A stretch of DNA of 64,000 nt from Microbacterium sp. APC 3901 (lineage in GTDB: Bacteria > Actinomycetota > Actinomycetes > Actinomycetales > Microbacteriaceae), in the NCBI RefSeq assembly GCF_030407765.1, contig NZ_JASDCU010000008.1:121651-185650 (forward strand), given 5' to 3'. Positions 53,876 to 62,655 of this stretch are shown here, in pieces. The translations under genes and the position numbers were made by a program. Each line of letters starts with the position of its first letter. Position 1 is the stretch's first letter. The notes beneath the pieces were generated by a model. The model saw only the letters and a program-made list of their open reading frames with translations, was not told where the DNA came from and ran no database searches.

Positions 53876-54463
53876 TCAGACGAGCATTCCCTGGTCGATC
53901 AGGCGCAGGGATCCGGGGGACGCTTCGAAGCGGTGGACAGAGCCGTTCGCGAGAACCTCACCGACGCGCGGCAGCGTGCCACCGGAGACGTGGTCGATCA
54001 GCGAGCGGATCACGCCTCCGTGCGTCACGACGATGACGGACTCCGCAAGCGGCGCCGAACGGCGGCGTGCATCACGGGCGATCCCGTCGAGCGCGACGAG
54101 AGCCCGCTCCGCGACTCCGTCCAGCGTCTCGGCCCCGGGGACCGGTGACTGCCAGTCGCCGTACTTCTCGATGTACTCCGACACGAGCATGCCCTCGCCC
54201 TCGCCGAATTCGCGCTCGCGCATGTCGGGCACGAGCACGGGTGAGCCGAGTCCCAGACTCTCGGAGATGATCTCGGCCGTCTCCCGCGCGCGCTTCAGCG
54301 GGCTGGCGTAGATCGAGTGGTGCGTGACGCCCTCGAGGAGTTCTGCGGCGGTCCGTGCATCCGCGCGTCCCTTCTCGTTCAGAGGGATGTCGGTGGACCC
54401 CTGGATCCGGCGAGCCAGGTTCCAGTCGGTCTGGCCATGGCGGATGAGCGTGAGCAGTGTCAT
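53876..54463 (-). CDS. Histidine phosphatase family protein
   Basis: A 195-residue phosphoglycerate mutase-like phosphatase. LIRHGQTDWN contains the phosphorylated His, YASPLKRARETAEII the Arg, DMREREFGEGEGM the acid, and VVTHGGVIRSLI the second His. It is more similar to broad phosphatases than to glycolytic mutase (too short and lacking its signature loops). ATG 54463 overlaps the sirtuin stop by four bases, so it is co-transcribed with it. Confidence 0.88.
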   Translation of the reverse strand: MTLLTLIRHGQTDWNLARRIQGSTDIPLNEKGRADARTAAELLEGVTHHSIYASPLKRARETAEIISESLGLGSPVLVPDMREREFGEGEGMLVSEYIEKYGDWQSPVPGAETLDGVAERALVALDGIARDARRRSAPLAESVIVVTHGGVIRSLIDHVSGGTLPRVGEVLANGSVHRFEASPGSLRLIDQGMLV

Positions 54464-55299
54464 TCGAGGAGCTCCTGGATCGCGGGGAGCACATCGCTGG
54501 TGCCTGCGGCGATGGTGACATCGGCCCAGACATCCGCGCGCGTGGGCTCGCGGTTGATGATGATGAGGGGGATGCTGCGCCGTCGTGCGCGTTCGACGAG
54601 GCGCACCCCGGAGTTGACGACGAGGGACGAGCCCGCGACGATCAGCGCATCGCTGGCACGGAGCAGCGACTCGGCCGCCTTGAAACGCCCCTGCGGGACG
54701 TACTCGCCGAAGAACACGACGTCAGGCTTCAGCATCCCTTCGCACACGGTGCATACGGGGACGATGAAGCCGTCTGTGCTCTCGGGGAGCACATCGCCGT
54801 CGGGATTCAACGCCACGTTCTCGGGGATCGTGATCCACGGGTTCCGCTCTTCGATCTGCACCGCGATGTCGCGACGGTCGAACACCTGTCCGCACTTCAG
54901 ACAGAGCACCCTGCGCATCGTGCCGTGGACTTCGATCACATGAGAACTGCCGGCACGCAGATGCAGGCCGTCGACGTTCTGGGTGATGACACCGCTGACG
55001 TGGCCGGATGACTCCATGGCGGCGAGCGAGAGATGGCCGGGGTTCGGCTGGGCTCGGGCGAACGCACGCCACCCCAGATGCCCCCCGACCCAGTAACGTC
55101 GTCGTGCGTCGTCATCGGCGAGGTACTTCTGGATGGTCATCGGATCGGTGCGGTTACGGGATCCCTCGCCGCGGTACGCAGGGATTCCCGAGTCCGTGGA
55201 GATGCCGGCGCCGGTGAGCAATGCGATCTTGCGACCGCGCAGGAGTTCGGCGGTGCGAGCGATGGTGGCCGACATCTCGACCGGACTCGATGCACTCAC
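54460..55299 (-). CDS. Sir2-type NAD-dependent protein deacylase
   Basis: A 279-residue sirtuin. LLTGAGISTDSGIPAYRGE binds NAD, TQNVDGLHLRAGS follows, VIEVHGTM has the catalytic His, and two Cys pairs (CLKCG, CTVCEG) form the zinc site. It resembles class II/III bacterial sirtuins, and the Ala-Tyr-Arg segment fits a deacetylase more than a desuccinylase. GTG 55299 is used; ATG 55275 is a possible start. Its partner histidine phosphatase overlaps by four bases. Confidence 0.93.
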   Translation of the reverse strand: MSASSPVEMSATIARTAELLRGRKIALLTGAGISTDSGIPAYRGEGSRNRTDPMTIQKYLADDDARRRYWVGGHLGWRAFARAQPNPGHLSLAAMESSGHVSGVITQNVDGLHLRAGSSHVIEVHGTMRRVLCLKCGQVFDRRDIAVQIEERNPWITIPENVALNPDGDVLPESTDGFIVPVCTVCEGMLKPDVVFFGEYVPQGRFKAAESLLRASDALIVAGSSLVVNSGVRLVERARRRSIPLIIINREPTRADVWADVTIAAGTSDVLPAIQELLE

Positions 55300-55380
55300 A
55301 GGACCTCCCCGAGCGAGTCTACGACGTGCAGCGTGGCCGATGCTCCGCGCCGACCGCGGAGGCGGCTTCTCGGGCGATGG

Positions 55381-55386
55381 CAGACT
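55381..55386 (+). promoter_or_regulatory. -10 box CAGACT of the trmH-family gene, leaderless
   Basis: CAGACT, a one-base variant of the common TAGACT, is seven bases before GTG 55394. Confidence 0.35.
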
Positions 55387-55393
55387 GGGGCTC

Positions 55394-56197
55394 GTGGAAC
55401 TGCTGCGCGTGACCGATCCTGACGATCGACGACTCGATGACTACCGAGGACTCACCGACACCGCGCTCCGGACTGTGCAGGAGCCGGCCGGCGGGCTGTA
55501 CATCGCCGAATCGACGAAGGTGATCGCGCGGGCGGTCGCCGCCGGCCATCGTCCGCGTTCCGTACTGGTGCAGGAGCGTCGCGTGGACGACATCAGGGCG
55601 ATCGTCGGCGATCTCGACGTGCCGGTGTACGTCGTCCCTGACGCGGTGGCTGAATCGGTGACCGGTTTCGCCGTCCACCGGGGCACGATCGCTTCGATGC
55701 ATCGCCCCGAGCTGCCCACCGTGCGTGAGGTCATCGAGGCCGCGAAGCTCGTGCTGATCCTCGAGAACATCGGTGATCACACCAACGTCGGTGCCGCGTT
55801 CCGTGCGGCCGCGGGCCTCGGAGCCGACGCCGTGCTGGTGTCGCCCGGGGGAGCAGACCCGCTGTACCGACGCAGCGTGCGCGTCAGCATGGGGACCGTG
55901 TTCCAGGTGCCGTGGACTCGCATAACGGATTGGGAGACGGCCGTGGCAGACCTCCACGCCGCGCGGTTCGACATCGCAGCTCTCGCTTTGAGCGACGACG
56001 CCGTGACGCTCGATGCGTATATCGCGAACCGCCCCGAACGCGTCGCCATCGTCATGGGGTCGGAGGGCGACGGGCTCTCCCGCACAGCCCTCGACAACGC
56101 CGACACGGTCGTGACGATACCCATGTCCGGAGGCGTGGATTCCCTGAACGTGGCGTCCGCCGCTGCAGTGGCGCTGTGGGCACTCACGATGCCCTGA
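55394..56197 (+). CDS. TrmH (SpoU) family RNA methyltransferase
   Basis: A 267-residue knotted methyltransferase. An N-terminal ribosomal-L30e-like domain (LYIAESTKVIARAVAAGHRP) precedes the SPOUT core with LENIGDHTNVGAAFRAAAGLG, IVMGSEGDGLS and IPMSGGVDSLNVASAAAVAL, which are motifs I-III. It acts on the 2'-O of a tRNA or rRNA nucleotide; which one cannot be told. GTG 55394 is used because it has a leaderless -10 box and gives the expected N-terminus. Upstream reading belongs to the sirtuin region. Confidence 0.9.
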   Translation: MELLRVTDPDDRRLDDYRGLTDTALRTVQEPAGGLYIAESTKVIARAVAAGHRPRSVLVQERRVDDIRAIVGDLDVPVYVVPDAVAESVTGFAVHRGTIASMHRPELPTVREVIEAAKLVLILENIGDHTNVGAAFRAAAGLGADAVLVSPGGADPLYRRSVRVSMGTVFQVPWTRITDWETAVADLHAARFDIAALALSDDAVTLDAYIANRPERVAIVMGSEGDGLSRTALDNADTVVTIPMSGGVDSLNVASAAAVALWALTMP

Positions 56198-56211
56198 CCC
56201 GCTGACGACAG

Positions 56212-57039
56212 TCAGTCGGTCGGAGGGAAGACGATCGGGGACGGCTCGGGGCGCTTGGCCGCGATGTGATCACCCGACGACTGGTGGCGCAGGCGCCGGA
56301 GGACCCAGGGCACGAGGTGCTCGCGGGCCCAGCCGAAGTCCTCGGTGCGGGCCTCGCGCCACGTGCGGAGCGGGATCGTCTCGGGCTGCATGGCCTCGAG
56401 GTCGTTGGGCACGTTGAGCGCGCGCAGCGCCATTCGGGCGACCTCGTGGTGGCCCAGCGAGTTGTAGTGCAGGCGGTCGTCGTCGAAGAACCGCATGTCC
56501 TGCACGACTTTGAGCGCCCACTGATCCGCGACGATGCAATCGTGCCGCTCGGCGATAGCGCGCACGTTCTCGTTGTAGATGGCGACCTTGCCGCGGAACG
56601 CCCGGAAGACCGGGGTGAAGGCCGTGTCGATTCCGGTGAAGAGCAGAATGGCGGCGCCCGTCGACGACAGGCGCGCGACGGCGTCCTCGAGCTGGGCGGC
56701 GATCGCGTCGGGGTCGGTGCCCGGCCGGATCACGTCGTTGCCACCGGCGCAGATCGAGATGAGGTCGGGATGCAGCGCCACGGCGGGCTCGATCTGGTCG
56801 CGAACGATCTGGCCGATCAGCTTGCCGCGCACGGCGAGGTTCGCGTAGGCGAAGTCGTCGACCTGACGCGAGAGCACCTCCGCGACACGGTCCGCCCAGC
56901 CACGGTGGCTGCCGGGCTGCGACGGGTCCGGGTCGCCGATGCCCTCGGTGAACGAGTCGCCGATTGCGACGAACCTCCGCCAGGGGTGAGGGTTCTCGTT
57001 GTCGAGCTCCGGGGTTCGGATCGAATCCTGATCTGTCAT
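56212..57039 (-). CDS. SGNH/GDSL hydrolase
   Basis: A 275-residue esterase-like protein from ATG 57039, chosen because AAGGAGA lies six bases upstream; ATG 57054 would contain it. FVAIGDSFTEGIGD carries the Ser, ICAGGNDVIRPG the oxyanion Asn, and LHYNSLGHHEVARM the catalytic His (Asp is in DDRLHYN). There is no signal peptide, so the enzyme is cytoplasmic, probably acting on acyl or acetyl esters. It is divergent from the helicase gene at 57185. Confidence 0.88.
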   Translation of the reverse strand: MTDQDSIRTPELDNENPHPWRRFVAIGDSFTEGIGDPDPSQPGSHRGWADRVAEVLSRQVDDFAYANLAVRGKLIGQIVRDQIEPAVALHPDLISICAGGNDVIRPGTDPDAIAAQLEDAVARLSSTGAAILLFTGIDTAFTPVFRAFRGKVAIYNENVRAIAERHDCIVADQWALKVVQDMRFFDDDRLHYNSLGHHEVARMALRALNVPNDLEAMQPETIPLRTWREARTEDFGWAREHLVPWVLRRLRHQSSGDHIAAKRPEPSPIVFPPTD

Positions 57040-57044
57040 CCAGC

Positions 57045-57051
57045 TCTCCTT
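57045..57051 (-). promoter_or_regulatory. Ribosome binding site AAGGAGA deciding the start at 57039
   Basis: AAGGAGA is six bases before ATG 57039 and lies within the longer alternative from 57054. Confidence 0.65.
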
Positions 57052-57171
57052 CACGACGCGCGCAGCCGTGCGGTGGAGGCCGCGCAGTGACCGAGCCTAC
57101 CCGGGCGCAAGGGTCCAGGCGAGACGCGCGCGGCGGAAGTCGCGAGCGTGCCGAGTGTCGGCGGCAGCGAT

Positions 57172-57177
57172 TATCGT
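57172..57177 (+). promoter_or_regulatory. -10 box TATCGT of the helicase gene, leaderless
   Basis: TATCGT followed after seven bases by ATG 57185. Confidence 0.4.
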
Positions 57178-57184
57178 TGTCTCG

Positions 57185-58927
57185 ATGCTCTCTCCGTCCT
57201 TTCCTCAGCGTGCCCCTTGGGGAACCGCGAACAAGCTGCGCGCGTGGCAGCAGGAGGCGCTCGAGCAGTACTTCCAGGCCGACCAGCGCGACTTCCTCGT
57301 GGCTGCGACACCGGGCGCCGGAAAGACGACGTTCGCCCTCACGCTCGCGGTCGAGCTCATGCGCATGGGCGAGGTCAACCGGATCATCGTGGTCGCTCCG
57401 ACCGAGCACCTCAAGACGCAATGGGCTGATGCGGCGGCTCGCGTGCACATCCGTCTCGATCCGCGATTCCGCAACAGCCACTGGGCGCCGGCGCGCCACT
57501 ACCACGGTGCCGTGGTCACCTATGCGCAGGTGGCCGCGAAGTCGTCTGTGCACCGCCACCTGACCGAAGACGCCAAGACGCTCGTCGTCCTCGACGAGGT
57601 GCATCACGGTGGCGACGCGCTCAGCTGGGGCGACGCGATCCGCGATGCGTATGGACCGGCGAAGCGCCGGCTGCTGCTCTCGGGCACCCCGTTCCGCAGC
57701 GACACCGCCCCGATCCCGTTCGTCGAGTACCACCCTGACGAGTCCGGTGCTCGCATCTCCCGCACCGACTACAACTACGGCTACGGGCGCGCATTGGCCG
57801 ACGGCGTCGTCCGTCCTGTGCTCTTCCACATGTACGCGGGCAAGATGCGATGGCGCACGAGCACCGGCGACGAGCTCGAGACGCATCTCGGCCAGGACAA
57901 CACGAAAGACGTCACCTCGCAGGCCTGGCGCACGGCGTTGGACCCCGAGGGCGAGTGGATGCCTGCGGTGCTCTCCGCAGCGGATCGTCGTCTGACCGAG
58001 ATCAGGCACCACGTGCCCGATGCCGGGGGACTCGTGCTCGCGACAGACCAGACGGTCGCGCGCGCCTACGCCAAGATCCTGCACAGCATCACCGGTCAGC
58101 AGCCCACGATCGTCCTGTCCGACGACGCGACCGCCTCCGAGCGCATCGAGAAGTTCAGCAACAGCGAGGATCGCTGGATGGTGGCGGTGCGCATGGTGTC
58201 GGAGGGCGTCGACGTGCCCCGACTGGCAGTGGGGGTCTACGCGACCTCCTCCTCGACGCCGCTCTTCTTCGCGCAGGCGATCGGACGCTTCGTGCGGGCA
58301 CGCCGCAGGGGAGAGGCGGCGAGTGTCTTCCTGCCTCAGGTTCCGGTGCTCATGGGGCTCGCGAACGAGATGGACAAGCAGCGCGACCACGCGCTCGATC
58401 GTCAGTCGAAGGATGACGACGGGCTCGAGGACTCACTGCTCGAGTCGGCCAACCGCGAAGACGATGCGTCGGATGCACTCACGCAGGAGTTCAGCTATCA
58501 GGCGCTCTCGTCGGTGGCGCACTTCGACCGGGTCGTGTTCGAAGGTCAGGAGTTCGGTCAGCTCGCCGAGCCGGGCACGCCCGAGGAGGAGGAGTTCATC
58601 GGATTCCCCGGTCTTCTCGAGCCCGAGCACGTGCACGAGCTGCTGATGCAGCGGCAGGCACGTCAGACCCGGCTGCGGGAGACGCGGGAGGCCGAGGCGG
58701 GACCGACCGAGACGACCACGCTCCCTGCACCGCTGCATCGCACACTTCGTGAGCAGCGCCAGCTGCTGAACAGCCTCGTCGGGCTCTACGCCCGCCAGAA
58801 GGGCGAGCCGCACGGGGCGGTGCACGCTGAGCTGCGCAGAATCTGTGGTGGTCCAGCAGTCGCCCAGGCGACGGTCACCCAGTTGCAGTCGCGCATCGAC
58901 GTGCTGCGCAAGCGCGTCCGCTCGTGA
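57185..58927 (+). CDS. DEAD/DEAH-box helicase, actinobacterial type
   Basis: A 580-residue superfamily 2 helicase. LRAWQQEALEQYF is the Q-like motif, AATPGAGKTTFALTLA motif I, LVVLDEVHHGGD motif II (DEVH), LLLSGTPFRS motif III, and FAQAIGRFVRARRR motif VI. The C-terminal 180 residues are acidic and coiled (LESANREDDASDALTQEF, RQARQTRLRETREAEAGP) without a recognised nuclease. It belongs to a widespread actinobacterial group of unknown role. ATG 57185 fits a leaderless TATCGT box. Confidence 0.9.
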   Translation: MLSPSFPQRAPWGTANKLRAWQQEALEQYFQADQRDFLVAATPGAGKTTFALTLAVELMRMGEVNRIIVVAPTEHLKTQWADAAARVHIRLDPRFRNSHWAPARHYHGAVVTYAQVAAKSSVHRHLTEDAKTLVVLDEVHHGGDALSWGDAIRDAYGPAKRRLLLSGTPFRSDTAPIPFVEYHPDESGARISRTDYNYGYGRALADGVVRPVLFHMYAGKMRWRTSTGDELETHLGQDNTKDVTSQAWRTALDPEGEWMPAVLSAADRRLTEIRHHVPDAGGLVLATDQTVARAYAKILHSITGQQPTIVLSDDATASERIEKFSNSEDRWMVAVRMVSEGVDVPRLAVGVYATSSSTPLFFAQAIGRFVRARRRGEAASVFLPQVPVLMGLANEMDKQRDHALDRQSKDDDGLEDSLLESANREDDASDALTQEFSYQALSSVAHFDRVVFEGQEFGQLAEPGTPEEEEFIGFPGLLEPEHVHELLMQRQARQTRLRETREAEAGPTETTTLPAPLHRTLREQRQLLNSLVGLYARQKGEPHGAVHAELRRICGGPAVAQATVTQLQSRIDVLRKRVRS

Positions 58928-59052
58928 ACCGGCTCCTCGGTTCGGAGGCCCGAAAAGCTGGCAATCCTGCTCCGGGTGCCGCCGTGACGGGAGCTCGAAG
59001 CTAGCGTTGAACGGTTGCCCCGATCCCGGGGCCGTCGATCAGGAGAGACTTC

Positions 59053-60150
59053 ATGACAGCCCCCGCTGCCGCCGACCCGACCGCCGCAGACCGTCGCCGC
59101 TGGGCGCGCTACCTCGTGGAGGAACGCGCGGAAGGACACGTGTACCAGAAGCTCGCGAGCCGCCGCACGGGCGAGGAGCGCGAGATCCTGCTCAGCCTCG
59201 CCGATGCCGAGCGTCGCCACGAGCAGCACTGGCTCGATCTGCTGGGCGATGAGCCCGCACGGCTGCCGCGAGCCGGCATCCGCTCACGACTGCTCGGCTG
59301 GATGGCCGGGCGTTTCGGATCCATCTTCGTCCTCGCGCTCGCGCAGAGCGCCGAAGCCAGATCCCCGTACGACTCCGAGCAGTACGCGACACCTGCCATG
59401 CGTGCCGACGAGAAGGTGCACTACGAGGTGGTCCGAGGCCTCGCTGCGCGTGGGCGACGCCGCCTGTCCGGTTCGTTCAGGGCGGCCGTCTTCGGAGCGA
59501 ACGACGGTCTGGTGAGCAACCTCGCGCTCGTGCTCGGCATCGGTGCCACGGGCGTGAGCTCCGCCTTCGTGCTGTTCAGCGGGATCGCAGGGCTGCTCGC
59601 CGGGGCCCTGTCGATGGGGGCGGGGGAGTTCGTCTCGGTGCGCTCCCAACGCGAGCTTCTGGCGTCGACGGAAGCGAACGAGGACGCCGCCGCATCAGCC
59701 GCCGACCTCGACATCGACGAGAACGAACTCGCTCTGGTCTACCGCGCACGCGGAATCGGCCAGCAGGAGGCGCTCGAGCGCGCACGGCGCATAGTCGACG
59801 CCGCGCGCGCCGGAGTCGAGCGCACGACGACGGGGCCGATCCACATCCACGCCGGGGACGACCACGAGATCGTCGGCAGCGACTGGACGGCGGCCATCTC
59901 GAGCTTCCTGCTCTTCGCGTCCGGCGCGATCATTCCCGTGCTCCCGTGGATCTTCGGGCTGGAGGGGACCACCGCGGTGGTCGTCGCGCTCGTGCTGGTG
60001 GGTGTCGCCCTGTTGTCGACCGGAGCGATGGTCGGCATCCTGTCGGGAGGACCACCCCTGCGTCGCGCGCTGCGGCAGCTGGCGATCGGCTTCGGCGCCG
60101 CGGCTGTCACCTACGTGCTCGGGCTGGTGTTCGGCGTCGGAGCACTCTGA
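59053..60150 (+). CDS. Ferritin-like domain fused to VIT1/CCC1 transporter
   Basis: A 365-residue fusion. Residues 1-130 form a rubrerythrin-like four-helix domain (WARYLVEERAEGHVY, EREILLSLADAERRHEQHW, with Glu/His metal ligands). Residues 135-365 form a VIT1/CCC1 transporter (AAVFGANDGLVSNLALVLGI, GAGEFVSVRSQREL), with about five membrane segments and a cytoplasmic loop of His/Asp (HIHAGDDHEI). It exports Fe2+ or Mn2+ and may use the N-terminal domain to sense or oxidise iron. ATG 59053 follows AGGAGAG by five bases. The fusion is known in bacteria. Confidence 0.9.
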   Translation: MTAPAAADPTAADRRRWARYLVEERAEGHVYQKLASRRTGEEREILLSLADAERRHEQHWLDLLGDEPARLPRAGIRSRLLGWMAGRFGSIFVLALAQSAEARSPYDSEQYATPAMRADEKVHYEVVRGLAARGRRRLSGSFRAAVFGANDGLVSNLALVLGIGATGVSSAFVLFSGIAGLLAGALSMGAGEFVSVRSQRELLASTEANEDAAASAADLDIDENELALVYRARGIGQQEALERARRIVDAARAGVERTTTGPIHIHAGDDHEIVGSDWTAAISSFLLFASGAIIPVLPWIFGLEGTTAVVVALVLVGVALLSTGAMVGILSGGPPLRRALRQLAIGFGAAAVTYVLGLVFGVGAL

Positions 60151-60228
60151 CGCCGGTCCGTCAGACAGGGCTCGAGGAGCTCACCTCGAGTCCTGCCTGA
60201 CGACACGGAAAGACCCTGGGCACGAAGA

Positions 60229-60261
60229 AGGCCTCGGATATCGAGTGGATATCCGAGGCCT
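60229..60261. terminator. Hairpin between the VIT1-type gene and tRNA-Leu
   Basis: A 14-base perfect inverted repeat (AGGCCTCGGATATC and complement) with a five-base loop. It begins five bases after the tRNA-Leu 3' end and probably ends both the tRNA transcript and the convergent transporter gene. Confidence 0.78.
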
Positions 60262-60266
60262 GTCTG

Positions 60267-60349
60267 TGCGCGGAGGGGGACTTGAACCCCCACGCCCTTA
60301 CGGGCACTACGACCTCAACGTAGCGCGTCTACCATTCCGCCACCCGCGC
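60267..60349 (-). tRNA. tRNA-Leu (anticodon GAG)
   Basis: Acceptor GCGCGGG pairs with TCCGCGC. The anticodon stem-loop CTACG-TTGAGGT-CGTAG gives GAG, the long variable arm (TGCCCGTAAGGGCG) is typical of class II leucine tRNA, and the T-arm is GGGGG-TTCAAGT-CCCCC. Discriminator A is at 60267; CCA is not encoded. Confidence 0.96.
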
Positions 60350-60449
60350 AGGTGTTGGATGTTCGTTGCCGAACGAAGATTTACATTAGCACGAGCTTCG
60401 AGCCTCTCAGAAACCGGCGGCGACGCCCGGGCGCGCCACGGCGCTTCGA

Positions 60450-60455
60450 TAGCCT
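60450..60455 (+). promoter_or_regulatory. -10 box TAGCCT of the M20 peptidase gene, leaderless
   Basis: TAGCCT followed after seven bases by ATG 60463. It supports this start over the open reading further upstream. Confidence 0.5.
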
Positions 60456-60462
60456 GGACCTC

Positions 60463-61758
60463 ATGACTGATGTGGCTCTCCCCGAGGTTGTTCGCATTGC
60501 GAGCGACCTGATCCGATTCGACACCTCGAACTTCGGCGGAGGCAACGCGAAGGGCGAGCGCGAGGCCGCCGAGTACGTCGGCGCGTATCTGCAGGAGCTG
60601 GGCCTGGACGTCGAGTATTACGAGCCGATCCCGCGGCGCACGAATGTGATGGCGCGTGTGCCCGGTCGCGATCGGAGCAAGCGGGCCCTCGTCGTGCACG
60701 GGCACCTCGACGTGGTCCCGGCCATGGCCGAGGACTGGAGCGTCGACCCGTTCGCGGGCATCGTGAAAGACGGCCTGCTTTGGGGGCGTGGAGCGGTCGA
60801 CATGAAGAACATGAACGCGATGATCCTCACCGCTGTCGCAGACCTCCTGCGTGCGGGGGAGCAGCCGGAGCGCGATCTGGTGCTCGCCTTCTTCGCCGAC
60901 GAGGAGAACGGCGGCGTCGAGGGCTCGGCGCTCGTCGTGCAGAACCACCCGGAGTGGTTCGCGGGAGCGACCGAGGCCATCAGCGAGGTGGGCGGTTATT
61001 CGATCACGGTCGACGATCGCCGCGCCTACCTGCTGCAGGTGGGGGAGAAGGCGCTCATCTGGATCCGCCTCGTCGCGAGGGGGCGTGCCGGCCACGGAAG
61101 CCGTCTGCACGACGACAACGCCGTCACGAAGCTCTCCGAGGCCGTCGCGGCCCTCGGGCGCACGCGATGGCCGCTTCGACTCACACCCACCACCGAAGCG
61201 CTCCTGCAGGGGCTCAGCGACCTCACCGGGCGCTCCGTCGACGACCCTGATGCCCTCGCGGCCGCAGCCGGCCCCGCCGAGGCGTTCCTCCGCTCGTCGT
61301 TCCGGACGACGACGAACCCGACGGCTCTCACCGCGGGGTACAAGCACAACGTGATCCCCGAACGAGCCGAAGCGCTGATCGACGTGCGTGTGATTCCGGG
61401 AACAGAGGACGAGGTGCTCGCCGAGCTCCAGCAGATCGTCGGCGACGACATCGAGATCCAGACGGTCGTGCGAGACATCGGTATGGAGACGCCGTTCGAG
61501 GGCGACCTCGTCGAGGCGATGGTGGCCAGCCTCGGCCGTCACGACCCCGGCGTCCCTGTCATCCCGTACCTGCTGGGTGCGGGGACCGACAACAAGGCAC
61601 TGGCCTATCTCGGGATCACCGGGTACGGCTTCGCGCCCCTCCGCCTTCCCGCCGACCTCGACTTCACAGGGATGTTCCACGGAGTCGATGAGCGCGTGCC
61701 CGTAGAATCGCTTGTCTTCGGTCAGCAGGTGCTGGCCGATCTGCTGCGCACGTATTGA
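60463..61758 (+). CDS. M20 family metallopeptidase
   Basis: A 431-residue di-zinc amidohydrolase/peptidase. LVVHGHLDVVPA gives the first His and Asp, GRGAVDMKNMNA the bridging Asp, FFADEENGGVEGS the catalytic Glu pair, and later MFHGVDERVPVESL the C-terminal His. An inserted dimerisation domain lies around residues 190-330 (VARGRAGHGSRLHDD). It resembles dipeptidase/acetyldeacetylase-type M20 members of actinobacteria; the substrate is unknown. uppP begins 45 bases downstream. Confidence 0.92.
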   Translation: MTDVALPEVVRIASDLIRFDTSNFGGGNAKGEREAAEYVGAYLQELGLDVEYYEPIPRRTNVMARVPGRDRSKRALVVHGHLDVVPAMAEDWSVDPFAGIVKDGLLWGRGAVDMKNMNAMILTAVADLLRAGEQPERDLVLAFFADEENGGVEGSALVVQNHPEWFAGATEAISEVGGYSITVDDRRAYLLQVGEKALIWIRLVARGRAGHGSRLHDDNAVTKLSEAVAALGRTRWPLRLTPTTEALLQGLSDLTGRSVDDPDALAAAAGPAEAFLRSSFRTTTNPTALTAGYKHNVIPERAEALIDVRVIPGTEDEVLAELQQIVGDDIEIQTVVRDIGMETPFEGDLVEAMVASLGRHDPGVPVIPYLLGAGTDNKALAYLGITGYGFAPLRLPADLDFTGMFHGVDERVPVESLVFGQQVLADLLRTY

Positions 61759-61803
61759 GCGCTCTGCTCCACGTCAGCGCACCACGACTCAGAAAGCTCC
61801 TCC

Positions 61804-62628
61804 ATGCACTTGTTCGAAGCGCTCATCCTCGGCATCGTCCAGGGACTGACCGAGTTCCTCCCGATCTCCTCCAGCGCGCATCTGCGCATCCTCGGCACCT
61901 TCCTGCCGTCCGGCGAGGACCCTGGCGCCGCGTTCACCGCGATCACCCAGATCGGCACGGAGGCGGCGGTCGTGGTGTTCTTCTGGCGCGACATCGTCCG
62001 CATCATCGCGCAGTGGTTCCGGTCGCTGACGGGCAGGGTGCCGCGCACCGACCCGGATGCCCGGATGGGCTGGATGATCATCATCGGCAGTATCCCGATC
62101 GTGCTGCTCGGACTGCTCTTCCAAGATCAGATCGAGACGGTCTTCCGGTCGCTCTGGATCGTCGCGATCATGCTGATCGTGTTCGGCATCCTGCTCGGCA
62201 TCGCCGACCATGTGGGCGCCAAGCGACGCAAGCTCGACCAGCTGACCTATCCGCACGGCATCGCCTACGGCTTCGCGCAGGCGCTCGCGCTGATCCCCGG
62301 GGTGTCTCGCTCAGGCGGGACCATCACGATGGGGCTCTTTCTCGGCTACGAGCGCGCGGCCGCCGCGCGCTACGCGTTCCTGCTGGCGATCCCTGCGGTG
62401 TTCGGCAGTGGCTTCTACCAGCTGTTCAAGAGCTGGGACGAGCCGTCGTTCTTCTCGTTCGGCGACACGCTGGCGGCGACCGGCATCGCCTTCGTCGTGG
62501 CGCTCGCGGTCATCGCGTTCTTCATGAACTACATCTCGAAGCGCAGTTTCCTGCCGTTCGTGATCTACCGCATCCTGCTGGGCACGGTGCTGCTGGTCCT
62601 GCTCGGGACCGGCGTCATCGCGGCATAG
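61804..62628 (+). CDS. uppP: Undecaprenyl-diphosphate phosphatase UppP
   Basis: Membrane enzyme that dephosphorylates undecaprenyl-PP to recycle the lipid carrier for peptidoglycan, with a role in bacitracin tolerance. The 274-residue protein has the two signature regions: [17 protein letters not shown] at about residues 11-27 and [17 protein letters not shown] around 163-180, among eight or so hydrophobic segments. It starts at ATG 61804. It is convergent with the PAC2 gene. Confidence 0.96.
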   Translation: MHLFEALILGIVQGLTEFLPISSSAHLRILGTFLPSGEDPGAAFTAITQIGTEAAVVVFFWRDIVRIIAQWFRSLTGRVPRTDPDARMGWMIIIGSIPIVLLGLLFQDQIETVFRSLWIVAIMLIVFGILLGIADHVGAKRRKLDQLTYPHGIAYGFAQALALIPGVSRSGGTITMGLFLGYERAAAARYAFLLAIPAVFGSGFYQLFKSWDEPSFFSFGDTLAATGIAFVVALAVIAFFMNYISKRSFLPFVIYRILLGTVLLVLLGTGVIAA

Positions 62629-62655
62629 CGACGAGACGCCCGGAGACCGCCGAGC

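Noticed and set aside
54464..55380. Plus-strand frame running from the sirtuin region into the TrmH gene
   Set aside because: The upstream part is antisense to the sirtuin. The methyltransferase homology begins at GTG 55394, seven bases after a -10 box.
56270..58390. 706-codon minus-strand frame across the helicase and the SGNH gene
   Set aside because: It covers two genes with clear motifs on opposite strands and has low-complexity Arg/His-rich sequence, so it is a shadow.
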